11,074 bases of DNA. Origin: Candidatus Dormiibacterota bacterium (GTDB lineage: Bacteria; Chloroflexota; Dormibacteria; Aeolococcales; Aeolococcaceae). Location of the stretch: assembly GCA_003170875.1 (NCBI GenBank), contig PMYJ01000218.1, forward strand, positions 10,145 to 21,218, given 5' to 3'. The position numbers and the translations under genes were made by a program. Positions 1 through 6,104 of the stretch are shown in pieces (position 1 is the stretch's first letter; the number at the start of each line of letters is the position of its first letter). The notes under the pieces were generated by a model that searched no databases, was not told the origin of the DNA, and saw only the letters and a program-made list of their open reading frames with translations.

Positions 1-2
1 TG

Positions 3-1427
3 GCGGCGGCGGCCCGGGAGCGCCTCGCCTTCGAGGAGCTCTTCCTCATCCAGATGGCGGCGGACCGGGCCCGGCGCCGCCGGCTCAGCTCGACGGGGGT
101 GGTCGTCCCCTACGACGTCGAGCTCGCCCGCGCCTTCTCGGCGAGCCTTCCCTTCCGCCTGACCGATGGACAGCGCATCTCCGCCCACCAGGTGCTCACC
201 GATCTCGCCGAGCCCGGGCCGATGAACCGCCTGCTCCAGGGCGACGTGGGTAGCGGCAAGACTGTGGTGGCCGCGATGGCGGCGCTGATGACCTGCCGCG
301 CCGGCTTCCAGTGCGTGGTCATGGCCCCGACCGAGATCCTGGCCCGCCAGCACTTCGTGACCCTGGAGGCGCTGCTCGTCCCCCACGGCCTAGCGCCGCG
401 CCTCCTGCTCGGCAGCACCGGGGCCCGAGCCCGGCGGGAGATCCTGGAGGGGCTGGCGGCCGGTCACGATCCCCTGGTGGTCGGCACCCACGCGCTCATC
501 GAGGACGACGTCGTCCTCAACGATCTCGGCCTGGTGGTGGTCGACGAGCAGCACCGATTCGGGGTGGCCCAGCGCCAGCGCCTGCGGCTCAAGGCCCGGG
601 CCATGCCCAACTTCCTGGCCATGACGGCGACCCCGATCCCGCGCTCGCTGGCGCTGACGGTCTACGGCGACGTGGACGTCATCGAGTTGCGCGAGATGCC
701 CCCGGGGAGGCTGCCGGTGGAGACCCGGGTGGTCACTCCCGATGAGCGGGGTGACGCCTACGAGTTCGTTCGAGGTCAGGTGTCGGCGGGCCGACAGGTC
801 TTCGTGATCTGCCCCCTGATCGAGGAATCGGACAAATTGGGTGTGAAGTCGGTCACCGCCGAGCACCGGAAGCTGGAGCAGGAGGTATTCCCCGACCTGC
901 GCCTCGAGATGCTCCACGGCCGGATGCCGTCGCGCGAGAAGGCGGAGCGGATGGCGCGCTTCGCCGCCGGAGAGGCGGACATCCTGGTCGCCACCTCGGT
1001 GGTCGAGGTGGGGGTCGACGTGCCCAACGCCACCGTGATGATCGTCGAGGGGGCGGAGCGGTTTGGCCTGGCCCAGCTCCACCAGCTGCGCGGCCGGGTG
1101 GGTCGCGACCGGTATCGCGCCTACTGCCTGCTCTTCGAGGAGGCCGTCGATGAGGAGGGCTCGCAGCGCCTCCAGGCGGTGGCGGCGACCCAGAGCGGCT
1201 TTGACCTCGCCGAGCTGGACCTCCGCCTGCGCGGTCCGGGTGATGTCGCCGGGTTGCGCCAGCACGGCCTCCCCGAGATGCGCGCCGCCGACCTCCTGGA
1301 CGTCGCCCTCGCCGTGCGAGCGCGCATCGCCGCCGTCGCCTGGCTGGAGCACGACCCGGAGGTCACCGAGTACGCGCCCCTCCGGGAGGCGATGCACGGC
1401 TACGGCGCCGTCTTCGACCTGGACTGA
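3..1427 (+). CDS. recG: ATP-dependent DNA helicase RecG (5'-truncated)
   Basis: RecG is a superfamily 2 helicase that remodels stalled replication forks and Holliday junctions. The frame is open from base 3, and the residues before the first ATG (54) read AAARERLAFEELFL, a conserved RecG stretch, so the gene begins upstream of the window. Visible motifs are Walker A GDVGSGKT (240-263), the DEQH box (543-554), TATPIPR (motif III, 624-644), QLRGRVGR (motif VI, 1083-1106) and the RecG-type C-terminal segment LRGPGDVAGLRQHGLPE near 1230-1275. About 474 residues remain. The family is usually 680-800 residues, so the N-terminal wedge (fork-binding) domain and the first part of the helicase region are missing. 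The stop is TGA at 1425-1427, six bases before the rsmD start, which suggests co-transcription. No frameshift or stop is seen within the helicase core. Confidence 0.96.
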   Translation, partial: AAAARERLAFEELFLIQMAADRARRRRLSSTGVVVPYDVELARAFSASLPFRLTDGQRISAHQVLTDLAEPGPMNRLLQGDVGSGKTVVAAMAALMTCRAGFQCVVMAPTEILARQHFVTLEALLVPHGLAPRLLLGSTGARARREILEGLAAGHDPLVVGTHALIEDDVVLNDLGLVVVDEQHRFGVAQRQRLRLKARAMPNFLAMTATPIPRSLALTVYGDVDVIELREMPPGRLPVETRVVTPDERGDAYEFVRGQVSAGRQVFVICPLIEESDKLGVKSVTAEHRKLEQEVFPDLRLEMLHGRMPSREKAERMARFAAGEADILVATSVVEVGVDVPNATVMIVEGAERFGLAQLHQLRGRVGRDRYRAYCLLFEEAVDEEGSQRLQAVAATQSGFDLAELDLRLRGPGDVAGLRQHGLPEMRAADLLDVALAVRARIAAVAWLEHDPEVTEYAPLREAMHGYGAVFDLD

Positions 1428-1433
1428 TCCCCG

Positions 1434-2003
1434 GTGGCCGCTAGTCGCATCACCGGTGGGGAGTGGCGGGGTCGGCTGCTCACCACCCCGCGCGGGATGG
1501 AGGTGCGCCCGACCCGCGGCATGGTGCGCCAGGCCCTCTTCAACATCCTGGGAGGACGGGTGACGGGGGCGAGGGTGGTCGACCTCTACGCCGGGGCCGG
1601 GTCGCTGGGATTCGAGGCGCTCAGCCGGGGAGCGGAACACGCGACCTTCGTCGACAAGCGCCCGGAGAGCCTGCGGCTGATCGCCGACACCGGCCGGCGC
1701 TTCGGCTGCGAGGACCGGATCGCCCTGGTGAGGGCGGACGCGATCACCTGGCTGCGCCGCGGGCCGGCGGAGGTGAGGGACGCCGGCATCTGCTTCATGG
1801 ACGCCCCCTACCGGGACGAGCGGTTGGACGGCGCGCTGGCGCTGGTCGGCGGTCTCGCACCCGCGCTGCTCGTGTGCGAACATCACCGCGCCCGGGCGAT
1901 GCCCGCGGAGCTGGGAGGTCTCACCGCCGTGCGCACCGCTCACTACGGGCTCACCGACCTCACCATGTACGAGCGCCGAGCGCAGGAGGAGCCGTCCCGA
2001 TGA
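1434..2003 (+). CDS. rsmD: 16S rRNA (guanine(966)-N(2))-methyltransferase RsmD
   Basis: RsmD transfers a methyl group from S-adenosylmethionine to N2 of G966 (E. coli numbering) in 16S rRNA during 30S assembly. The 189-residue product has the family's usual length. It begins with the RsmD-type N terminus RITGGEWRGRLL (residues 5-16), then RPTRGMVRQALFNIL (25-39), the SAM-binding loop DLYAGAGSLGFEAL (50-63) and the catalytic motif IV as DAPY (123-126). The usual motif is (D/N)PP(F/Y), so the first proline is alanine here. The GTG start at 1434 places the conserved N terminus correctly. No good Shine-Dalgarno sequence is visible, and the close spacing after recG suggests translational coupling. 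The stop TGA (2001-2003) overlaps the coaD ATG. The rsmD-coaD pairing is widespread in bacteria and supports the assignment. Confidence 0.93.
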   Translation: MAASRITGGEWRGRLLTTPRGMEVRPTRGMVRQALFNILGGRVTGARVVDLYAGAGSLGFEALSRGAEHATFVDKRPESLRLIADTGRRFGCEDRIALVRADAITWLRRGPAEVRDAGICFMDAPYRDERLDGALALVGGLAPALLVCEHHRARAMPAELGGLTAVRTAHYGLTDLTMYERRAQEEPSR

Positions 2004-2494
2004 AGGAACGCGTCGCGCTCTATCCGGGAAGTTTCGACCCCATCACCCTGGGGCACATCGACATCCTGGAGCGGGCGACCGCGATCTTTGACCGGGTGAT
2101 CATCTCGGTGCTCCGCAACCCCGCCAAGCAGCCGCTCTTCAGCGTCGACGAGAGGCTGGAGCTGATCCGGGCGGCCACGGAGTCGCTCGACGGCGAGCTC
2201 ACGGTGGATTCCTTCGACGGGCTGACGGTGGAGCACGCCCGGCAGGTCGGCGCGATCGCGATCGTCCGCGGCCTGCGGGCCCTGAGTGACTTCGAGACCG
2301 AGTTCCAGATGGCGCTGATGAACCGGCGTCTCGAGCCTGACGTTCACACCGTCTTCCTGATGACCTCGGCTCCCAACGTCTTCATGTCGTCCAACCTGGT
2401 GAAGGAGGTCTGCCGCCTCGGTGGCGACATCAGCGAGTTCGTGCCGCCGGCGATCGCCGAGGCCCTGCGCCGGCGCCTCGGGCAGCCCGGATGA
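2000..2494 (+). CDS. coaD: Phosphopantetheine adenylyltransferase
   Basis: CoaD catalyses the penultimate step of coenzyme A synthesis: 4'-phosphopantetheine plus ATP gives dephospho-CoA plus pyrophosphate. The 164-residue protein has the normal length and is complete. Visible motifs are YPGSFDP (8-14), the nucleotidyltransferase signature TLGH (16-19, the (H/T)xGH box), Lys43 in NPAKQPLF, Arg90 and Arg93 in VRGLRALSDFETEFQMA, and SSNLVKEV (130-137), which is the family's SSTxVKE-like segment. The ATG at 2000 overlaps the rsmD stop by four bases (ATGA), a typical translationally coupled junction. A longer frame opens further upstream but overlaps rsmD and lacks homology there. The product supplies CoA for the fatty-acid genes downstream and the phosphopantetheine donor for AcpP. 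Confidence 0.97.
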   Translation: MKERVALYPGSFDPITLGHIDILERATAIFDRVIISVLRNPAKQPLFSVDERLELIRAATESLDGELTVDSFDGLTVEHARQVGAIAIVRGLRALSDFETEFQMALMNRRLEPDVHTVFLMTSAPNVFMSSNLVKEVCRLGGDISEFVPPAIAEALRRRLGQPG

Positions 2495-3156
2495 GCGGCG
2501 GGCCGTCGGACGAGCTTCCCCCGTCCACGCTGGACCTGCTCGACGCCCTGGACGCCCTGCTGGCCGAGGCGCGGCGGGTTCCCTTCAGCGGCAGCGTGGT
2601 GGTCAACGACGAGCAGCTGATGCAGCTGGTGGATCGGATCCGGCTCTCCCTGCCCGAGGAGGTGGTCCGGGCCCAACAGCTCCTCGACGAGCGCGAGCGC
2701 CTGCTCCACGACACGCGGGAGAGGGCGGAAGGGGTCGTGGAGCGAGCGCAGGCCTCCGCTCGGGAGCTGAGCGAGCGGGTCGAGGCGCACGTCAGCGAGC
2801 TCACCCGGCGGGCCCAGGAGGAGGCCGCCCACATGGGGGAGCGGGCCGAGGCCGAGGCACGGCGGAAGGTGGAGGAGGCGCAGGCTGTGGCCGAGCGGCT
2901 CATCTCCGACCACGCCGTCCTGCGCGCCGCCCAGGAGCGGGCGACGTCGCTGCTCCGGGAGGCGGGCGACCGGGCGACCACGATCACCGGCGAGGCGGAG
3001 GGCTATGCCCGCGAAGCGGACGAATACGTCCGTTCGGTGATGGCCGATCTCGAGGAGCGCCTGACCACCGCCGCGGAGACCGTCCGCAAGGGGCTGACCT
3101 CGCTGGCCACCCCCGCCTCCCCACGCAAGCGGCACCGGGGCGACCCGAGGTCCTGA
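2491..3156 (+). CDS. SepIVA/DivIVA-like coiled-coil protein
   Basis: The 221-residue protein overlaps the coaD stop by four bases (ATGA). It has a short N-terminal segment (about 13-65) with DLLDALDALLAEARRVPFSG and then DEQLMQLVDRIRLSLPEEV. A long Glu/Arg/Ala heptad-rich coiled coil follows (about 65-200), and the tail is basic (SPRKRHRGDPRS). No signal peptide or transmembrane segment is seen. From memory, the N-terminal pattern (EALDEL..EEAR.VP, then a GD.LELID.I...IP-like stretch and repeated ERA/ARE heptads) closely matches mycobacterial SepIVA (Rv2927c), a DivIVA-domain septation factor. That gene also sits near coaD and rnc in Mycobacterium. Automated pipelines often label such proteins ATP synthase F0 subunit B-like, which I consider a coiled-coil artefact because no membrane anchor is present. 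A role in division or polar growth is inferred from this resemblance. Confidence 0.72.
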   Translation: MSGGPSDELPPSTLDLLDALDALLAEARRVPFSGSVVVNDEQLMQLVDRIRLSLPEEVVRAQQLLDERERLLHDTRERAEGVVERAQASARELSERVEAHVSELTRRAQEEAAHMGERAEAEARRKVEEAQAVAERLISDHAVLRAAQERATSLLREAGDRATTITGEAEGYAREADEYVRSVMADLEERLTTAAETVRKGLTSLATPASPRKRHRGDPRS

Positions 3157-3159
3157 CTG

Positions 3160-3175
3160 ACCGGGGCACCCCGGT
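3160..3175 (+). other. Small GC hairpin after the SepIVA-like gene
   Basis: ACCGGG, loop GCAC, then CCCGGT form a perfect 6-bp stem starting four bases after the stop codon at 3156. No T-run follows, so an intrinsic terminator is doubtful; it may be a weak attenuating or 3'-end-stabilising hairpin. The same 13-bp core GACCGGGGCACCC (3159-3171) recurs before fabG. Confidence 0.3.
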
Positions 3176-3200
3176 GCGCCAGCCCGGCGGGAGCAGCGGC

Positions 3201-3206
3201 TATACT
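3201..3206 (+). promoter_or_regulatory. Candidate -10 box upstream of rpmF
   Basis: TATACT is a near-consensus sigma-70 -10 hexamer in otherwise very GC-rich DNA. It lies 60 bases before the rpmF ATG. No convincing -35 is seen at the expected distance. Transcription would start near 3213 and give a roughly 54-base leader. The inference is a separate promoter for rpmF and perhaps fabD. Confidence 0.45.
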
Positions 3207-3266
3207 CGCCGCTCAGGTTCTGCGCGGCCACGGGCTGCGCGCCCTCACTCCCTTCCCGGAGACGTC

Positions 3267-3443
3267 ATGCCCCTCCCCAAACAACACACCTCGCAGCGCC
3301 GCCGCGACATGCGGCGGTCGCATCACGCGATCAGCCTGCCCACCCTCAACCCGTGCCCCCAGTGCAAGCAGCCGCGGCTGCCCCACCGGGTCTGCCCCAA
3401 CTGCGGTCATTACGATCGCCGCGAGGTGATCGCGACCGAGTAG
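3267..3443 (+). CDS. rpmF: 50S ribosomal protein L32
   Basis: This is a 58-residue component of the large ribosomal subunit. The N terminus MPLPKQHTSQRRRDMRRSHH is the L32 signature (usually MAVPK.K.SK.R...RR.H). Two cysteine pairs, CPQC (30-33) and CPNC (43-46), form a zinc ribbon, so this is the zinc-binding form rather than the cysteine-free zinc-starvation paralogue. The ATG is preceded by GGAGA at 3258-3262, a Shine-Dalgarno sequence at short spacing. In many bacteria a DUF177 (YceD) gene precedes rpmF and plsX follows it. Neither is present here: the gene before is the SepIVA-like protein and the gene after is fabD. Confidence 0.96.
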   Translation: MPLPKQHTSQRRRDMRRSHHAISLPTLNPCPQCKQPRLPHRVCPNCGHYDRREVIATE

Positions 3444-3551
3444 GGGGCAGTCGCATGCACCGGCTCCCTCTCGGCGTGGAGCGGTACGGCCTGCGGTCGT
3501 CGGGCGGCGTCCTGCACGGAGTCGAAGGCCTGTGACCGCGTCGGGGACGTC

Positions 3552-4484
3552 GTGACCGCGGCCCCGCCCCGTGTCGCCCTCTGCTTCCCGGGGCAGGGCA
3601 GCCAGGCCGCGTCCATGGCCGCGGGCCTGGAAAAGACCGACCTCGGACGCCGCCTGCTTGCGGTGGCGGCCACGCTGGGCGTCGACCTGGGCCCCGCCTT
3701 CGGTGGTGACGAGGAGCTGATCCGCCCCACCGAGGTGGCCCAACCTGCGCTCGTCTTCACCGAGGTGGTGCTCGCTGCCGCCCTCCCCCGTGACCTCTCC
3801 GTCGTCGGTGTCGCCGGGCATTCCATCGGGGAGCTCGCCGCCTACGCCGTCGCCGGTGCCGTCCTGCCGGAGGCGGCGCTCCGTCTCGCCGTCCTGCGCG
3901 GCCGCCTGATGGCGGCGATGCGCGACGGGACGATGGCGGCCGTGCTCGGGCTGGACGCCGCCACCGTGACCCGGCTCTGCGCGGAGTCAGGCGGGACGGT
4001 GGTGGTCGCCAATCTCAACGGACCCGGCCAGGTGGTGGTGAGCGGTGCGGTCGACGCCGTCATGGCGTTCTCCGCCACCGCCCGCGCCGCCGGTGCGCGC
4101 CGGGTGCTGCCACTCAAGGTGAGCGGGGCGTTCCACTCACCGCTGATGGCGGCCGCGGCGTCGGAGTTCGCCCGGCTGCTCGACGATGTCGAGCTGCGCG
4201 CGCCCTCGGTGCCGGTCGTCACCAACGTCGACGCCGCCGCGGTGTCGGATGCCATCGGCTTGCGCGAGCGGCTGGGGCGGCAGATGGTCTCGGCGGTGCA
4301 CTGGGCCGAGTCGGTGGAGCGGCTGGTGGCGCTCGGTGCCGAGGTGCTGGTGGAGGTGGGCCCCGGCGAGGTGCTCACCGGCCTCGCGCGGCGGATCGCC
4401 CCCGGCGTGCGGGCTCTGAGCGTGGCCAGCCTGAGCGCGGCCGCCGGGCTCTCCGAGCGGCTGGCCGCGGACGCTCCCGGATGA
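3552..4484 (+). CDS. fabD: Malonyl-CoA:ACP transacylase FabD
   Basis: FabD moves the malonyl group from malonyl-CoA to acyl carrier protein, giving the extender unit for type II fatty-acid synthesis in the cytoplasm. The 310-residue protein has the family's length. Motifs seen are FPGQGSQ (12-18, oxyanion hole), the nucleophile elbow GHSIGE with catalytic Ser91, the malonate-binding Arg116 in VLRGRLM, NLNGPGQVVVSG (154-165), and catalytic His195 in AFHSPLM. The GTG start at 3552 follows a GGGGA stretch (3543-3547) and puts the conserved PGQGSQ at its usual distance from the N terminus. A duplicated GTGACCGCG occurs at 3532-3540 and 3552-3560. Only the second copy is in frame, which supports this start. 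The 108 bases between rpmF and fabD contain no convincing gene. Confidence 0.96.
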   Translation: MTAAPPRVALCFPGQGSQAASMAAGLEKTDLGRRLLAVAATLGVDLGPAFGGDEELIRPTEVAQPALVFTEVVLAAALPRDLSVVGVAGHSIGELAAYAVAGAVLPEAALRLAVLRGRLMAAMRDGTMAAVLGLDAATVTRLCAESGGTVVVANLNGPGQVVVSGAVDAVMAFSATARAAGARRVLPLKVSGAFHSPLMAAAASEFARLLDDVELRAPSVPVVTNVDAAAVSDAIGLRERLGRQMVSAVHWAESVERLVALGAEVLVEVGPGEVLTGLARRIAPGVRALSVASLSAAAGLSERLAADAPG

Positions 4485-4500
4485 GCGGGCCGGGCAGGGC

Positions 4501-4545
4501 GGATGACCAGACCGGGGCACCCGGGATGACCAGACCAGGGCACCC
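4501..4545 (+). repeat. Two 22-bp direct repeats, 23-bp period, upstream of fabG
   Basis: The unit begins GGATGACCAGACC and ends GGGCACCC. The copies at 4501-4522 and 4524-4545 differ at one base (G4514 versus A4537). They lie just upstream of the candidate fabG -10 box, so they may be operator half-sites about two helical turns apart. The first copy can also fold as CCGGG-GCA-CCCGG (4512-4524). Confidence 0.6.
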
Positions 4546-4554
4546 TTCGTCTAG

Positions 4555-4560
4555 TACCCT
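4555..4560 (+). promoter_or_regulatory. Candidate TANNNT -10 box before fabG
   Basis: TACCCT fits the TANNNT form of high-GC bacterial -10 boxes. It ends seven bases before an ATG at 4568, the spacing expected for a leaderless transcript. No -35 consensus is seen; the direct repeat occupies that position. Confidence 0.38.
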
Positions 4561-4567
4561 ACCGTTC

Positions 4568-4624
4568 ATGTTCGAGATGCCCTCCATCTCCGCCTTCCGG
4601 CGCGTGGCCGCCAGCCATGTTTGA
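4568..4624 (+). CDS. Possible leaderless 18-codon upstream ORF overlapping the fabG start
   Basis: An ATG directly at the predicted transcription start opens an 18-residue frame, MFEMPSISAFRRVAASHV. Its TGA (4622-4624) lies just inside fabG, so the two frames overlap by eight bases (ATGTTTGA). fabG itself has no recognisable Shine-Dalgarno sequence, so reinitiation after this short frame could deliver ribosomes to it. There is no run of a single amino acid that would suggest classic attenuation. Such a short frame could also occur by chance. Confidence 0.28.
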   Translation: MFEMPSISAFRRVAASHV

Positions 4625-5390
4625 GGCCGCACTCAAGGGCCAGGTCGCCCTCGTCACCGGGGGGTCGCGGGGAATCGGACGGGCCACCGTCCTGGCCCTC
4701 GCCCAGGCCGGCGCCGACGTGGTGCTCAGCTACTCGAGCCAGGCCGACGCCCGCGCGGGCCATCCCGGCGTCGCGGATGCCACCGCGGACGAGGCACGCG
4801 CGCTGGGGGTTCGAGCCCTCGCCCTCGAGGCCGACGTCGCCGACCCGGCCTCGGCGCAGGTGATGATCGACTCCACCATCGAGGGGCTGGGACGCCTCGA
4901 CATCGTGGTCAACAACGCCGGGATCGCCCGCGACAACCTCGCCATCCGGATGACCAACGCCGAGTGGGACCTGGTGATCGCCATCGACCTCTCAGCAGCC
5001 TTCCACGTCTGCCGCGCCGCGCTCAAGCCGATGCTCCGGCAGCGGTCGGGCCGCCTGATCAACGTCAGCAGCATCGCCGGCATCATGGGCAACCCGGGTC
5101 AGGCCAACTACTCGGCGGCCAAGGCCGGGCTCATCGGGCTCACCAAGACCCTGGCCCGCGAGGTGGGCTCCCGGGGGATCACGGTCAACGCGGTGGCCCC
5201 CGGGTTCATCGAGACCGACATGACAGCGGCTCTCGGCGACAAGGTGCTCAACTCGGCGCTCGGGGCCATCCCCCTGGGACGGGCGGGGAAGGCCGAGGAC
5301 GTGGCTGCGGCGATCCGGTTCCTCGCCCTCCCTGAGGCCGGCTACATCACCGGCTGCGTCCTGCAGATCGACGGCGGCATGGGGGCATGA
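4617..5390 (+). CDS. fabG: 3-oxoacyl-ACP reductase FabG
   Basis: FabG is an NADPH-dependent short-chain dehydrogenase that reduces 3-ketoacyl-ACP to 3-hydroxyacyl-ACP in the fatty-acid elongation cycle. The 257-residue product has the cofactor loop TGGSRGIG (14-21), NNAG (99-102), catalytic Ser152, Tyr165 and Lys169 in a GNPGQANYSAAKAG context typical of FabG, and PGFIETDMT followed by IPLGRAGKAEDVA near the C terminus. Two departures are visible. The segment about 41-60 (QADARAGHPGVADATADEA) looks several residues longer than usual after the second beta-strand. The position of the catalytic-tetrad asparagine (E. coli Asn110) reads Asp124, in AIDLSAAF. The location between fabD and acpP strongly favours true FabG over another SDR. 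No Shine-Dalgarno sequence precedes the ATG. Confidence 0.93.
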   Translation: MFEAALKGQVALVTGGSRGIGRATVLALAQAGADVVLSYSSQADARAGHPGVADATADEARALGVRALALEADVADPASAQVMIDSTIEGLGRLDIVVNNAGIARDNLAIRMTNAEWDLVIAIDLSAAFHVCRAALKPMLRQRSGRLINVSSIAGIMGNPGQANYSAAKAGLIGLTKTLAREVGSRGITVNAVAPGFIETDMTAALGDKVLNSALGAIPLGRAGKAEDVAAAIRFLALPEAGYITGCVLQIDGGMGA

Positions 5391-5432
5391 CGGTCAGGGG
5401 ACTGGGCTCCCCGGCTCGAATCAGAGGAGATC

Positions 5433-5799
5433 GTGCCCGATAACCCACCGGATCACGCCGGAGCGTCCGAGTCGCCAGGATCGCGGCGCCGGCGCCGCTC
5501 GACCAGCCCGGCCAAGCCTGCGGAACCGGCGGCAGTGGCACCGGGACCAGCCCCACAGCCCGACCCTGTCGGCGTGTTCGGGGCGGCGCCCCCGCCCGCA
5601 CCGCCAGCCAGTCCGGCCGACTTCGTCGACGGGGCGTCGGGACGCTACGCGTTCCGCCCGCCCGAACTTCCGAAGGGCGCCGGCAGCGGCGCCGAGGATC
5701 CCAGCTCATCGATCTATGCGAAAGAGCACCCGCCACGCGGTATTGTTTCCCCCCAGCCCGACGCTGCCAACGTTGACAACAAAGAAGGACTGACGACTG
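5433..5799 (+). other. Pro/Ala/Arg-rich open frame between fabG and acpP, in frame with rnc
   Basis: This 409-base gap between fabG and acpP contains a GTG at 5433 preceded by AGAGGAGA (5423-5430), a strong Shine-Dalgarno match at short spacing. The frame reads MPDNPPDHAGASESPGS, then RRRRRSTSPAKPAEPAA, proline-rich sequence and DFVDGASGRYAFRPPELPKG. Its third codon positions are mostly G or C up to about 5700, as in real genes here. The frame has no stop before acpP. It continues out of phase through acpP and joins the rnc frame, ending at 7760. Within acpP the third positions of this frame become A/T-rich, as expected for a shadow frame. It may be the 5' end of a 775-codon extended rnc, a remnant of a disordered protein, or chance. 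I recognise no domain. Confidence 0.35.
5741..5746 (+). promoter_or_regulatory. Candidate -10 box upstream of acpP
   Basis: TATTGT stands out in a local A/T-richer stretch (5711-5790) and would give a leader of about 50 bases before the acpP ATG. No matching -35 is evident. A TTGACA at 5773-5778 is too close to the start codon to serve acpP as a -35. A strong dedicated promoter would fit the high demand for ACP. Confidence 0.33.
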
Positions 5800-6048
5800 A
5801 TGCCAGACGTGACGTTCGACCGGTTCAAGACGATAGTCGCCGAGCAACTCGGCGTGGAGCCGGACCAGGTGACGCCGGAGGCGTCGTTCGTCGAGGATCT
5901 CAACGCGGACTCGCTCGACCTCGTGGAGCTGATCATGGCCTTCGAGGAGGAGTACCAGATGGAGATCAGCGACGAGGACGCGGAGAGGATCGGGACGGTG
6001 GGACAGGCCTGGGAGTACATCAAGGAGAAGAGCGGGGCGGAGAGCTAG
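5800..6048 (+). CDS. acpP: Acyl carrier protein
   Basis: AcpP carries growing acyl chains on a 4'-phosphopantetheine arm for type II fatty-acid synthesis. The 82-residue, acidic product is of normal length. It contains the attachment site DSLDLVEL, with Ser38 as the modified residue, preceded by FVEDLNA and followed by AFEEEYQMEISDEDAERI, the recognition-helix region of ACPs. The ATG is preceded by AAGAAGGA at 5782-5789, a good Shine-Dalgarno sequence. Codon use in this frame matches the window, with C or G in third positions. The gene lies wholly inside a longer open frame in another phase that ends in rnc. Its stop is TAG at 6046-6048. Genes for its partners FabD and FabG lie directly upstream. 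Confidence 0.97.
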   Translation: MPDVTFDRFKTIVAEQLGVEPDQVTPEASFVEDLNADSLDLVELIMAFEEEYQMEISDEDAERIGTVGQAWEYIKEKSGAES

Positions 6049-6104
6049 AGGCTCCCGCTCCCGAGCTCTCCACTGGCACTGGCAGCGGGGCTGACCCGAA
6101 GCCG

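Noticed and set aside
390..1943. Long open frame on the - strand opposite recG and rsmD
   Set aside because: It is antisense to clear recG and rsmD, has no recognisable domain, and is the expected shadow of GC-biased third positions.
1463..2494. 343-codon frame containing coaD with a long N-terminal extension
   Set aside because: The upstream 179 codons are a shadow of rsmD; CoaD's conserved N terminus begins exactly at ATG 2000.
2491..3156. Reading the coiled-coil protein as ATP synthase subunit b
   Set aside because: No N-terminal transmembrane helix is present and there are no atp genes nearby; the resemblance is generic coiled coil.
3455..3535. 26-codon frame between rpmF and fabD (MHRLPLGVERYGL...)
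   Set aside because: No Shine-Dalgarno sequence, no recognisable similarity, and it is in a different frame from fabD; probably chance.
5387..5443. 18-codon frame starting in the fabG stop (ATGA overlap)
   Set aside because: The overlap looks like coupling, but the product is tiny and featureless and runs across the better GTG/Shine-Dalgarno at 5433.
5773..5801. TTGACA at 5773 with a -10 near 5796 as an acpP promoter
   Set aside because: Transcription would begin within the coding sequence, so it cannot drive full-length acpP.
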